The translations under genes and the position numbers were made by a program. A stretch of 64,000 bases of DNA. Source: Tengunoibacter tsumagoiensis. Lineage in GTDB: Bacteria > Chloroflexota > Ktedonobacteria > Ktedonobacterales > Ktedonobacteraceae. The notes under the pieces are model-generated. The model was not told the DNA's origin. It made no database searches and saw only the letters and a list, made by a program, of their open reading frames with translations. Positions 25,603 through 34,565 of this stretch are shown one piece after another (within the stretch, counting starts at the first letter, position 1; every line of letters starts with the position of its first letter). Where the stretch lies: NCBI RefSeq assembly GCF_003967535.1, contig NZ_BIFR01000002.1:496001-560000 (forward strand). Reading direction: 5' to 3'.

Positions 25603-26430
25603 ATGACAAATATTCATCGTAATGATGAGCCAGGCTTCCAAAAATTTACATCGGCCTATGGGAATAAGCGGCAACAATTTGGCGAATTTTATCTTCCGGA
25701 ACAGAGTGGTGTCCATCCAGTGGTCATATTAATTCATGGAGGTTTCTGGCGAGCCCCACATGGGCTATCATTGATGTCTGGTCTGGCTGAAGATCTGGTT
25801 CAGAGGGGCATTGCAGTCTGGAATATTGAGTATCGTCGTGTTGGCGATCCTGGTGGAGGCTGGCCTGGAACGCTACAGGACGTAGCGCGGGCGGCAGATT
25901 ATCTGAAGCGTCTGGCGAAGACATTCCCGATCGACCTGCAACGTGTTGTAGCTGTTGGTCATTCCGCTGGCGGACATCTGGCGCTCTGGCTTGCCGCACG
26001 TCGCCAATTCAAGCCTGGAAGTATTCTAACCAGAACGACTCCACCTCTGGAACTGGTAGGGATTATCAGCCAGGCGGGCGTTTCTGACCTGACGATTGCC
26101 TGGCACGAGCACCTGGGCGGTGATGCAGTCGTTGAATTTCTGGGTGGTGAGCTGGATGAAGTCCCTGAACGCTATACCGAGGCCTCGCCCACATCATTTT
26201 TGCCGCTTGGTCTGCCACAGGTGCTCATTCATGGAACGGACGATACAAGAGTCCCCCTCTCAATGAGTCAGAGCTATCTCGCCCATGCAATAGAGGCAGG
26301 TGATGATGTCCATTTAATCACGCTTGAGGGGGCTGACCATTTTGTCGTTATTGATGCAGCATCATTGGCATGGAAACAGACAGTCAGTGAGATTGAGAGC
26401 CTGTTAGAGCCTGCTAGCGAGCATCTATAG
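25603..26430 (+). CDS. Alpha/beta hydrolase, esterase/kynurenine formamidase-like
   Basis: A 275-residue cytosolic hydrolase with HGGFW (45-49), GHSAGGH (Ser121), acid in IHGTDDTRVPL (about 207-217) and His in GADHFVVID (about 244). The HGGFW variant and the GHSAGGH elbow occur in small esterases and in bacterial kynurenine formamidase-like proteins; I cannot decide. It is related to, but clearly distinct from, the preceding esterase (perhaps an old duplication). Its stop overlaps the 3' end of the converging frameshifted gene by 17 bases. Confidence 0.85.
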   Translation: MTNIHRNDEPGFQKFTSAYGNKRQQFGEFYLPEQSGVHPVVILIHGGFWRAPHGLSLMSGLAEDLVQRGIAVWNIEYRRVGDPGGGWPGTLQDVARAADYLKRLAKTFPIDLQRVVAVGHSAGGHLALWLAARRQFKPGSILTRTTPPLELVGIISQAGVSDLTIAWHEHLGGDAVVEFLGGELDEVPERYTEASPTSFLPLGLPQVLIHGTDDTRVPLSMSQSYLAHAIEAGDDVHLITLEGADHFVVIDAASLAWKQTVSEIESLLEPASEHL

Positions 26431-27008
26431 GTAGATAGGTATATTTAAGAAAAGTTGTAAAATCCTGCATCTCCTGTTGATAGATTTCTAGCTTTTCAGC
26501 AACCTGTGCCATCGTACGTTGTGCTTGATAGTCTATCCCGTGGGATTGTAAACGACTGTAGCCAAAGCTGTCGCTATGAAGGTAAAGTTGCTGGTCGTAG
26601 GGAACCTGACGAGTCGCATAAAAAGCCTCAAGCGCCTGATGAACTAACCATGCCCCTCGATAGTATAGCTTTCTGCTCTTCATGGGCCAGGCGAAAGATT
26701 GTTTCTGTGAGCGTGTGCAAAATCTCTCTTGATGCATGCTGCTCCTCTGCATCCTGCAATTGTTTATTTGCTATATTGGCCTGATGCCGAATCTCCTCCG
26801 TCCCTACCGCGTGAAAATCCACCCATGGAGCAGGGGTGCCATGGTCAAGATGGCCCTCACAAGAAGAGGTTGTCTCAACTCCAAGCAGATTTAATGCGAT
26901 AACCGTCTCCAGTATCCCTGGATCAATTGACTTGCCAGTCAGATCGGTCACAGATGCCAATTGAGAAGCTTGTTTATTCCAACCGGTGGGCTGTTGATCG
27001 TATGCCAT
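26414..27008 (-). pseudogene. Uncharacterised gene interrupted by a +1 frameshift
   Basis: Two overlapping minus-strand frames make one protein. The first runs from ATG 27008 (MAYDQQPTGWNKQ) through TSSCEGHLDHG and LAHEEQKAILSR and then hits a premature stop; the second continues from AWLVHQALEAFYATRQ to PIDAR at 26414. Deleting one C from the four-C run at 26653-26656 joins them into about 197 residues. The N-terminal TxxSCEGHxDHG...PWV pattern with Cys and His residues is conserved in my memory of hypothetical bacterial proteins, function unknown. It may be a real mutation, programmed slippage, or a sequencing error in the homopolymer. Confidence 0.75.
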
Positions 27009-27240
27009 CAAGGGGTCTTCTTTCTGTATATAATCAGAAACATATAGTAGAGCATAGTCACTATTTGGGCAAGTTGAGTGTGTACCGTCAAGAAGCAAGT
27101 GATTATGGAGAGGAGCTCTGGAAAAAGGCAATAAAAAAGACGCCCATCTCGGCGCCCTCATCAGACTATACATATAATTATACCTGCTATTTTCCAAAAA
27201 ATCAAGCCTTTTTTGGGCGAATTGGCGAATTGGCGAATGG

Positions 27241-27865
27241 ATGCGATTCACATCTTTGCTCCTTCCTCAGTTCCCATTCTGCTCTGTGAGCCCCTCTATG
27301 GCTCAATTGGCAAATGGAAAACGGGGAAAAGATGCTATGGTGGGGCTGGCATGGCGGAAAGGGAAATGTAGGAAGGAGACAAGCGACCTTCCATACTTGT
27401 TTTATCGCACATCGCATGAAAAAGTATATAATAAGCTGTGAAGTAGGGAAAGTCGCTTGTCTCTTTCCTCAGTTCCCACTCCGCTCTGTGAGCCCCTCTA
27501 TGGCTCAATTGGCAAATGGAAAACGGGGAAAAGATGTTATGGAGGGGCTGGCATGGCGGAATGTCGAGATTTGGAAGGAGACAAGCGACCTTCCCTACTT
27601 GTTTTATTGAACATTGCATGAAAAAGTATATAATAAGCTGTGAAGTAGGGAAAGTCGCTTGTCTCTTTCCTCAGTTCCCACTCCGCTCTGTGAGCCCCTC
27701 TATGGCTCAATTGGCAAATGGAAAATGGGGAAAAGATGTTATAGTGGGGCTACCATGGCGGAGCTTGACGATTGTGGAAGGAGACGCCCTACTTGTATTG
27801 TGATATCTTGCTCATTTTAATCATGAAATATAGTAAAGTAGGGAAAGCGCTTGTCTCTTTCCTCA
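27241..27865. repeat. Second tandem array of the palindromic repeat, three units plus a partial
   Basis: Three units at spacings of about 202 and 203 bases: arms 27370-27398/27441-27469, 27572-27600/27643-27671, and a shortened pair 27774-27794/27836-27863 whose left arm lacks the AAGCGAC segment. The AT-rich centres (42 bases) of the first two are nearly identical and unlike those in the 19.8-20.5 kb array. Flanks contain the same GTGAGCCCCTC...ATGG blocks. A partial flank begins the array at 27241. The array ends about 20 bases before the start of the LRR gene. Confidence 0.88.
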
Positions 27866-27885
27866 AAGAATGTAAGGAAGATGAA

Positions 27886-29118
27886 ATGGTGCATAATTAT
27901 AGAGATCTTCATCAGGCTGAGAGAGGCGTGCTGGAAGAGCTAGAGGCGCTCCTTCAGGCACAGGGCTTTCTTAATGAGGAGGAACTCCTTCCCAGAATAT
28001 CTCAAGATCAGATTATCTCTCATGATCTGGGCGTCGTTGTCGAAAACCATACAGTTGTGGCTTTATCTCTACGCCATTGTAAGCTGAAGGCACTACCAGA
28101 CTCTATCGATCGCCTTTCCAATCTTCGCGATTTAGATTTGACTGGAAATCAATTAGAGCTATTACCAGACTCTATAGGAGATCTTCGCAGTCTACAGCAA
28201 TGTTATCTTGATGATAACCAGTTGAAATCGCTTCCTGAGACTATCTGTCAGCTCTCGCATCTAAGCGTTTTGCGCTGCTATAAAAATCGCTTGCATACTC
28301 TACCTGCATGTATTCATCAGCTAACCAACCTGACAGATATCAGTGTTGGTAATAATTGTCTGAGCACATTGCCTGACTCGCTCTGGCAATTAACAGGGCT
28401 GAAAGTGCTTAATTTAGCTGAAAATCAGCTTACAGAGCTCTCTGAAGAGATTGGGAAGCTCTCAGCAGTTCATACATTGGATCTTGGACATAATAAGTTG
28501 ACCGAACTTCCCGAGTCTCTGCGTCAACTGACCAAGCTCACGCATTTCCTTTATCTCAGCAATAATCGTATCGCTTCTTTATCCCCAAAACTATTTGAAC
28601 AGATGCAGACACTACGGTATCTCAACCTCTCCGATAATAGACTGACGGAGTTGCCAGCGAGTATTGGTCATCTCACCCATCTGGTTGAGCTACGTCTCTA
28701 CAATAATCAATTGCAAAGTCTTCCCGACGAACTGGGGATGTTGACGCGATTGAGAGAGCTCCATGTGATGAATAACCAGCTTATTGACCTGCCCGTTGCG
28801 ATTGGACGTCTAACACAATTGCGAGAGTTGCGTCTGGCTGGTAATCGGCTGGCGAAGCTTCCAGATTCGATAGGAACTATGACCCATCTCACTCTGCTTG
28901 ATCTTCGTAATAATCGAGTATCCAGTCTGCCAGAACAGATCGGGGACCTGACCCATCTCACATGGCTCGATCTGCGTGCGAATGGTTTCGCATCTCTTCC
29001 TGCAAGCCTTGGAACGCTGTCTCATCTGGAAAAGTTGGATCTACGCTGGAATAGAATCCCTCCTGATCTGGAAGCGCTTCATCAACTTGAGCTGAACGGA
29101 TGTGTGATTTACCTGTAA
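27886..29118 (+). CDS. Leucine-rich repeat protein
   Basis: I choose ATG 27886 (AAGGAAG five bases upstream); the frame is open further back into the palindromic repeat but that part is repeat-derived. The 410-residue product has a helical N-terminal domain of about 60 residues followed by about 15 leucine-rich repeats of 23 residues (L-x-x-L-D-L-x-x-N-x-L-x-x-L-P-x-x-I/L-x-x-L pattern), the bacterial PP/small-GTPase-associated type, ending in a short cap. No signal peptide or membrane segment: a cytosolic protein-interaction scaffold. Partners are unknown; no GTPase or kinase gene is adjacent. Confidence 0.9.
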   Translation: MVHNYRDLHQAERGVLEELEALLQAQGFLNEEELLPRISQDQIISHDLGVVVENHTVVALSLRHCKLKALPDSIDRLSNLRDLDLTGNQLELLPDSIGDLRSLQQCYLDDNQLKSLPETICQLSHLSVLRCYKNRLHTLPACIHQLTNLTDISVGNNCLSTLPDSLWQLTGLKVLNLAENQLTELSEEIGKLSAVHTLDLGHNKLTELPESLRQLTKLTHFLYLSNNRIASLSPKLFEQMQTLRYLNLSDNRLTELPASIGHLTHLVELRLYNNQLQSLPDELGMLTRLRELHVMNNQLIDLPVAIGRLTQLRELRLAGNRLAKLPDSIGTMTHLTLLDLRNNRVSSLPEQIGDLTHLTWLDLRANGFASLPASLGTLSHLEKLDLRWNRIPPDLEALHQLELNGCVIYL

Positions 29119-29286
29119 CTATCTCTCTAAGTCGCATCAAAAATATTTCAAAAAGCGTGCAACGTATCATTAGCAGTAGTCGACTGCTCAGTTCAATTTT
29201 CAAGAGACGGGTAGCAGGCTTAATGTACACGTATCATTCACCGTATGAGTGGTCGACTGGCCTGTTGCAAAAACAAGGAGGTGGCG

Positions 29287-30186
29287 ATGGAGATTTTTTT
29301 CGGCTTGCTAGCAGCTATTTGTTTTGGGCTGGCAGATTTTTTTGCCAGGGTAACCACTCATAAAGTAGGGGTATATCGTACGCTTTTCTATATGCATCTG
29401 GTTGGTTTTGGTGGTTTAACGCTGTTACTGCTCTTAAGTGGTGGTCTAGCACAACTTCATTTGCTTGAACGTCAGGCCTGGTTCTGGGAGACAGTAGCTG
29501 CTTTGATAAGTGTCTTTGGCTATATAGCGCTCTATCGAGCCTTTGAACTGGGTCAGTTGGCCATTGTCTCCCCCATCTCTTCAGCTTATGCTGCTGTAAC
29601 CGTAGTCCTGTCAGCCTTTGCAGGAGAGCGCTTTACACTCATACAACTGTCAGGTATAGGGGCCATTCTGATTGGTGTCATTTTAACAACAATCAATATA
29701 GCGCCACATGAGCACATAAAGCCAGCCAGAACTCTTCATAAAGTAGTTCAAGCAAGTCGAAAGGGGCTGCCCCCAGGAGTGGGCTGGGCAATCGCTGCGG
29801 CTTTAGCGCTGGGAACCACTTTCTGGCTGCTAGGTTTTGCAGTCATCCCCAGACTGGGAAGTATTACGCCTCTCTGGTTTTTTCGCCTCGTTGCGATTGC
29901 TGTGATGGTACCGTTTATTAAACTGAGGAGAGAAAGCTTACAACCTCCTCCAAGAAAAATTGGAGGACTTCTGATCGTGATGGGTTTGCTTGACACAGGG
30001 GCCTTTATTGCAGGCAATCTAGGCATGGCGCTTGGAGCAGTAGCAGTTGTGAGCACCATTACTTCGCTCTATAGTACAGTGACGATTCTCCTGGCCTGGC
30101 TCTTTTTGCACGAGCGCCTACAATGGCAGCAATGGGGAGGCATTCTACTGATTATCCTGGGCATTTCCTTTACCCAGGCTCGCTAA
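29287..30186 (+). CDS. DMT superfamily (EamA) transporter
   Basis: AAGGAGG five bases before ATG 29287 decides this start over the ATG at 29245. The 299-residue protein has ten predicted membrane helices in two five-helix halves, each beginning with an EamA-like pattern (AAICFGLADFFAR and WAIAAALALGTTFWLLG). The halves are separated by a short basic loop (about 140-165). The motif PISSAYAAVTVVLSA at the end of the first half is typical of this family of metabolite and drug exporters. Substrate unknown. Ended by a rho-independent terminator. Confidence 0.88.
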   Translation: MEIFFGLLAAICFGLADFFARVTTHKVGVYRTLFYMHLVGFGGLTLLLLLSGGLAQLHLLERQAWFWETVAALISVFGYIALYRAFELGQLAIVSPISSAYAAVTVVLSAFAGERFTLIQLSGIGAILIGVILTTINIAPHEHIKPARTLHKVVQASRKGLPPGVGWAIAAALALGTTFWLLGFAVIPRLGSITPLWFFRLVAIAVMVPFIKLRRESLQPPPRKIGGLLIVMGLLDTGAFIAGNLGMALGAVAVVSTITSLYSTVTILLAWLFLHERLQWQQWGGILLIILGISFTQAR

Positions 30187-30205
30187 GCAGAGCATTGCTT
30201 TTTTT

Positions 30206-30235
30206 CGGCTTGCGAAGCAGAGCCGAGTTTTTTTC
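30206..30235 (+). terminator. Rho-independent terminator of the DMT transporter gene
   Basis: CGGCT...AGCCG (30206-30210/30221-30225) with an inner TGC/GCA pair and GAA loop, followed by AGTTTTTTT. An A/T-rich region on the other side could also serve the converging kinase gene. Confidence 0.8.
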
Positions 30236-30268
30236 AGGTAGAAGCTCCCCTTTGATTCTGCTCTCAGA

Positions 30269-30871
30269 TTATTTGTTCAGGTAGTGGGCTTCAAAGCGTT
30301 TGAGATCGGTGCGGTTATTGATGAAAATTACTTTCTCCTTGTATCGTGCAAGATATTCGGTGACAAATTGGCTGGTTGGTGGCGCAACAAGGTTTCCATA
30401 GGCCTCAACGTACATCTTTACAAACTCTCTTGAGGGCACAGTACCCTGGTGAGCTTCAATATACTCAAGAAGATGTTGTATTGATGGTATCTCCTGCTCA
30501 TACTGATTAAGGCAGTAGCGGCGAGTGTCTTTTATAAGCTTGATAAGTGCCTTGATTCCGTTAAGCCCTGGATAAGCCTGAGTGCCACGCAGGCTATTGA
30601 GGAGGTGCCGACGTATTATGCGTTGTGCAAGCACAGGCCAGGGTGCCGACAAAACAATAATGTGGTCTGCATGATAGAGCATTGCCTCTGTAAAAATGAG
30701 ATAGATGCCTTCTGTAATCCAATCTGGCTGTTCGGCAATGTCAACCTCATTCTCTTGTTTCCAATTCACTTTATCCAGATCATAATGGGGGATCTGTAAT
30801 GTAGAAGAGAGCCTCTGCGCGAGCGTTGTTTTTCCACTGCCAGATCCCCCAATAATATGTATTTTTACCAC
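30269..30871 (-). CDS. P-loop nucleoside/shikimate-kinase-like ATPase (FlaR topology-modulation type)
   Basis: The 200-residue protein begins with Walker A GGSGSGKTT (8-16), then YDLDKVNW (substrate-site region), a Walker B-like HIIVLSAPWPVL (about 70-81), and a basic lid helix RIIRRHLLNSLRG. This order matches small adenylate-kinase-like proteins annotated as DNA topology modulation protein FlaR. Real substrates are unknown. The ATG at 30871 is clear; the gene stands alone. Confidence 0.8.
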   Translation of the reverse strand: MVKIHIIGGSGSGKTTLAQRLSSTLQIPHYDLDKVNWKQENEVDIAEQPDWITEGIYLIFTEAMLYHADHIIVLSAPWPVLAQRIIRRHLLNSLRGTQAYPGLNGIKALIKLIKDTRRYCLNQYEQEIPSIQHLLEYIEAHQGTVPSREFVKMYVEAYGNLVAPPTSQFVTEYLARYKEKVIFINNRTDLKRFEAHYLNK

Positions 30872-31478
30872 GATGAATCCTTCCCTTTGCTGAGCAAAAT
30901 GAGTATCAGGTTGTTATAGATCGTGGCATGGAGAACAGAAGGAGAAGCAACCCTGTTTGGTAGCAGAAAACGTCTATTGCTGTGACTGATGGATGTAAGG
31001 CGAAATGAAAAGAAATTCTACTAGAGCAATCTATCCCAATGCTTCCTCTGTCTCAATGCCTCAGGTACGACAAGATTATTCTCATCTGCTCTGATTGAGC
31101 GTGATAGAGAAGAAATCCTGTCGCTTATGACGAGAAAAGGCTTTGATTCATTGTTAGCAATTTGGCATAGGTTACTATTCCTTTAGATTTTTATAGAAAA
31201 TGGTACTAGTAATGTACAATATCTATCTATTTATCGTCAAGCAATAATATGGAATGAGTAAAATTTGCGCTCTATGATCTACCATGATACGTGGAGATCT
31301 AATGAAGGGGATGCAGGCATTACCTTTCCTTTTGTTCTCCATAGTTGTTATTTTTTACTGAGAAATGCGACATATAGATAATGGGATAGATGTGAAAATT
31401 CCCCTTTGGTATGTGCAATAGAAACAGAGCTTCTCATAGATCGATGCTGTGACCAGGAGATGACAGAAAAGAGGGAAC
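30872..31478. other. Long intergenic region, nothing recognised
   Basis: About 600 bases between divergent genes. AT-rich with no good open frame, repeat, RNA gene or obvious promoter pair. Confidence 0.4.
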
Positions 31479-32393
31479 ATGATGCTAAATGGCACGTTTA
31501 ATTACACTTTTAAAGAAGAGGATGTTCGCTATTCGAGTGGAGATCTGTCGTTAGCAGGCACCCTATTGTTGCCAGAGACCGATCGATCATGTCCAGCCGT
31601 GGTCTGTGTTCATGGATCAGGACCCGAGACGCGGAGTAGCACACGCCACATTGGTGAACTCTTTGCGGAAAAAGGAATCGCAGCGCTCATCTATGATAAG
31701 CGTGGTACTGGTTCATCCATGGGCAACTGGTTCAAAGATTATTGGTCGTATCGTGAACTGGCAAATGATGCTCTGGCAGGCGTGCAATTTTTAAAGAGCC
31801 GCCCGGAGATTGATGCCAGTCAGATTGGATTATGGGGCTTAAGTGAGGGCGGTTGGGTCGCTCCTCTGGCTGCTGCCTCTTCGCTTGACGTGGCTTTTCT
31901 CATTACAGCCTCCGCAGCGGGCATGAGCCCTTTACAGCAGGAGAGCTATCGACGTGGCCTGATAGATCGAGCGTCCCCTTCTGCCTGGAAGCGGCTATGG
32001 AGGAGGAGCATGACGCGCCTTTTGTTTGCTCTAGTTGCTTTCCCACCCTTAAAACTCCTGCCTGGCATTACAGGATTTAGTGCTCGCACCTTCGATTATG
32101 ATCCTGTACCTGTCTGGAAGAACATCAAACAGCCAGTTTTAGCATTGTGGAGCGATGAGGATACGTGTGTTCCTCCACGTGAGAGTGCAGCAATTATAGA
32201 GAAGGCTCTTCAAGAAGGTGGAAATCGTGCTTACACGCTCTATACATTTCCTCATGGGGACCATTGTTTTTATTATAGTCAGGAAAATGCAGCAGGCCAG
32301 ATGGTCTGGGATCTGGTGCCCGGATACAGCGAAATGATGACAAACTGGGTCAATTACCGTGGAGAACGAAATATCGCACTAAGTGTTCTTTAA
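31479..32393 (+). CDS. Alpha/beta hydrolase, dienelactone-hydrolase/S9-like esterase
   Basis: The 304-residue protein has VCVHGSGPETRS (42-53), YDKRGTGSS, the nucleophile GLSEGG (Ser122), a catalytic Asp in LWSDEDTCVPP and His in PHGDHCFY. This G-x-S-x-G type with HGSGP is seen in YfhR/bem46-like and xylan-esterase-like S9 hydrolases. No signal peptide. Two consecutive ATGs (31479, 31482); GAGGGA favours the second. The gene is isolated. Confidence 0.85.
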   Translation: MMLNGTFNYTFKEEDVRYSSGDLSLAGTLLLPETDRSCPAVVCVHGSGPETRSSTRHIGELFAEKGIAALIYDKRGTGSSMGNWFKDYWSYRELANDALAGVQFLKSRPEIDASQIGLWGLSEGGWVAPLAAASSLDVAFLITASAAGMSPLQQESYRRGLIDRASPSAWKRLWRRSMTRLLFALVAFPPLKLLPGITGFSARTFDYDPVPVWKNIKQPVLALWSDEDTCVPPRESAAIIEKALQEGGNRAYTLYTFPHGDHCFYYSQENAAGQMVWDLVPGYSEMMTNWVNYRGERNIALSVL

Positions 32394-32549
32394 AAAGACA
32401 ATACTAGAGATAAGGCAACGAATCCAGACCGTGTGCACTTTCATCCTCTTGCGCGTATGTGATCGTCGCAATCAGATGAGCGTGCACACAGTGGATAGGG
32501 GGAGAATGGAGGAAAGAGACCTGATGGAGAAGGTTGTGCCTTTTCATTC

Positions 32550-32576
32550 GACTTTTCTTTATCAGAAAGAAAAGTC
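32550..32576. terminator. AT-rich hairpin between convergent genes
   Basis: GACTTTTCTTT (32550-32560) and AAAGAAAAGTC (32566-32576) are perfect complements with a five-base loop. It ends at the base before the desaturase stop, so it could be a terminator for both genes; a U-run is lacking. Confidence 0.5.
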
Positions 32577-33416
32577 TTATGCAGATCGTTTCCCGGTACG
32601 ATTTGCCATCATCACTGGTGTGACGCGATAGACATTTTTGACTAATTTCAAGCGTTCAAGTGTCCAGATGATATAGCTAGAGAAATCTACCTGCCACCAG
32701 TGTAGACCATGAAAGGCCGAGCGAGGGAAGGCGTGATGATTATTATGCCAGCCCTCTCCAAAGGCCAGCAGGCCAATCAGCCATTCGTTGCGGCTACGAT
32801 CAGGGGTCTCGAATTCGCGCTTGCCAAAGGTATGGCAGATCGAATTGACGCTCCATGTTACATGATGTGTCAGGAAGATACGCACCAGTCCCCCCCATAA
32901 GAGACCATTCCAGCCACCAATAAGGAAAGGAATCAGAAGTGAGAGAGTTCCCCAGATGAAGAATGTTCGGCTCACAAACATGACCATGCGATCATTGAGA
33001 AGATGGCGGGCGTAGATCTGGGGATCAGCTTCTAGATCTTTAAACATCCAGCCGATATGGGCATGGAAAAAGCCTTCAGCAGGACTATGTGGATCACCTT
33101 CGCGATCAGCCTGGGCGTGATGTTTGGTGTGTGTCGCGGCCCATTGAACAGGTGGGCCCTCAATAGCCATTGATCCAAGGACCAGGAAAAGAAATTTGAC
33201 GATAGGATGTGGCTGAAAACTGCGATGCGTCAACATACGATGAAAACCAACCGTTACACCCATCGCTGTCAGAGCATACATAATTAACATCAGTATAACA
33301 TCAGTAGGCTGGACGGCTCGTTGCCACAACAGCGTAATTGCTAGAACGGTAGCCAGCAAAGGAAGAACAACAACGGCAAGGACTAAAGCCTTGTACTGAG
33401 GACTCGCGTAATTCAC
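32577..33416 (-). CDS. Acyl-CoA/acyl-lipid delta-9 fatty acid desaturase
   Basis: The start is GTG 33416, with GGAGG five bases upstream. The 279-residue membrane protein has four membrane segments and the three His boxes of di-iron desaturases: HRMLTH (59-64), HTKHH (96-100) and HNNHH (about 228-232), with the EGPPVQWAATHTKHH context typical of stearoyl-CoA-type delta-9 enzymes. It should introduce a cis double bond into saturated acyl chains in the cytoplasmic membrane, probably for membrane fluidity. Electron donors are not encoded nearby. Confidence 0.93.
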   Translation of the reverse strand: MNYASPQYKALVLAVVVLPLLATVLAITLLWQRAVQPTDVILMLIMYALTAMGVTVGFHRMLTHRSFQPHPIVKFLFLVLGSMAIEGPPVQWAATHTKHHAQADREGDPHSPAEGFFHAHIGWMFKDLEADPQIYARHLLNDRMVMFVSRTFFIWGTLSLLIPFLIGGWNGLLWGGLVRIFLTHHVTWSVNSICHTFGKREFETPDRSRNEWLIGLLAFGEGWHNNHHAFPRSAFHGLHWWQVDFSSYIIWTLERLKLVKNVYRVTPVMMANRTGKRSA

Positions 33417-33713
33417 TGAAACCTCCAGAATGCGACTCCACCTTGATGTGGAATGCTACTGCTCCACCTTCAAAGTAGAACACAATTAAGAGCAAAGGAA
33501 GCGCCATTTTGTTTCATTTCGCAGAGGAATTGTGATTTCTGGCTATTTTGTGTCGACGAAAATCGGTTCAAGAAAAATTATGCCCTGTTGGCCAGTAACA
33601 TTTATCGGAAGAAGGACGTGGTGAAATTGACGAGAAGGGAGCCTTCACAGCCAGAAGTCTCGCTCTCCATCTGACGTTATCATCTGAGACACTGCCTCAA
33701 AGGAGCTATCTGT

Positions 33714-34559
33714 ATGGAGATATTATCATCACATGCTCATCCACTCACTATTCATATTCATACTTCAACGCCAGAGACATTCTTTGTAAACTCATATCTT
33801 GTTGAAACGGCTGCCGGAATCGTTGTGATCGATACGCAGTTTGTCCTTTCGCAGGCGAGGGCTGTCAAGGCGCAGCTTGATGCTCTGGGACGACCTTTAG
33901 CAGCAATTATTATTACTCATCCCCATCCCGATCATTTCAATGGCACAGCCCTCTTACTGGAAGGCCGGAGCAACGTCCCCGTCTACGCTACACCACTGAC
34001 TGTACAGGGCATTCAAGCTATCGAAGCAGCGAAACGAACTGAGTGGAAAGGAAAATATGGAGATGATTATCCTGATCAGACCTACATACCAACACACCTG
34101 ATCCCCTCGGGCAAGACGGTCGCAATTGGTGGCCTGACATGGCGCTTTGAGGATCTGGGTCCAGGTGAAGCAGCCAATGAGACCGTGATTGTTGTCGATG
34201 AAGTCAATATCCTGTTCTGCGGTGATGTTATGTATCATCACGTCCATTCATGGCTGGTGGAAGGACGCTCATCTGCCTGGTTAGCGCAGTTGGGAACTGT
34301 CTTGCAGCACTATAAAGGGATTGAGCGCATCTACCCCGGACATGGTCGCCCTACAACCTTGCGAGCGCTGAACGATGAAGTCGACTATATCAATACCTAT
34401 CAGTCACTCGTGCGCGCAGAGCTGGAGCGTAGCGGGAGCATATCGCCAGAGAGCAAAGCTGGAATCAAAGCACAGATTCTCCAGCGCTATCCAGCAACAT
34501 GGCCGCTCGCCAGTCTCATTGATTATAATATTGACGGAATCAGTAAAGAATTGGGTTAA
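33714..34559 (+). CDS. MBL fold metallo-hydrolase
   Basis: The 281-residue protein has ITHPHPDH (His69, His71, Asp73, His74), a second metal site FCGDVMYHHVHSW (about 168-180) and YPGHGRPT (about 206). AAAGGAG lies eight bases before the ATG. The group includes lactonases, glyoxalase-II-like and quinoprotein relay enzymes; I cannot choose. No signal peptide. It converges on the fusion reductase gene with a gap of only six bases. Confidence 0.88.
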   Translation: MEILSSHAHPLTIHIHTSTPETFFVNSYLVETAAGIVVIDTQFVLSQARAVKAQLDALGRPLAAIIITHPHPDHFNGTALLLEGRSNVPVYATPLTVQGIQAIEAAKRTEWKGKYGDDYPDQTYIPTHLIPSGKTVAIGGLTWRFEDLGPGEAANETVIVVDEVNILFCGDVMYHHVHSWLVEGRSSAWLAQLGTVLQHYKGIERIYPGHGRPTTLRALNDEVDYINTYQSLVRAELERSGSISPESKAGIKAQILQRYPATWPLASLIDYNIDGISKELG

Positions 34560-34565
34560 GACCCT

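Noticed and set aside
27202..27803. Similar short frames inside the second repeat array
   Set aside because: Same reason: repeat-derived and without independent start signals.
32383..32631. 82-residue plus-strand frame overlapping the hydrolase and desaturase ends
   Set aside because: It overlaps a clear hairpin and two well-supported genes, has no RBS and no family resemblance.
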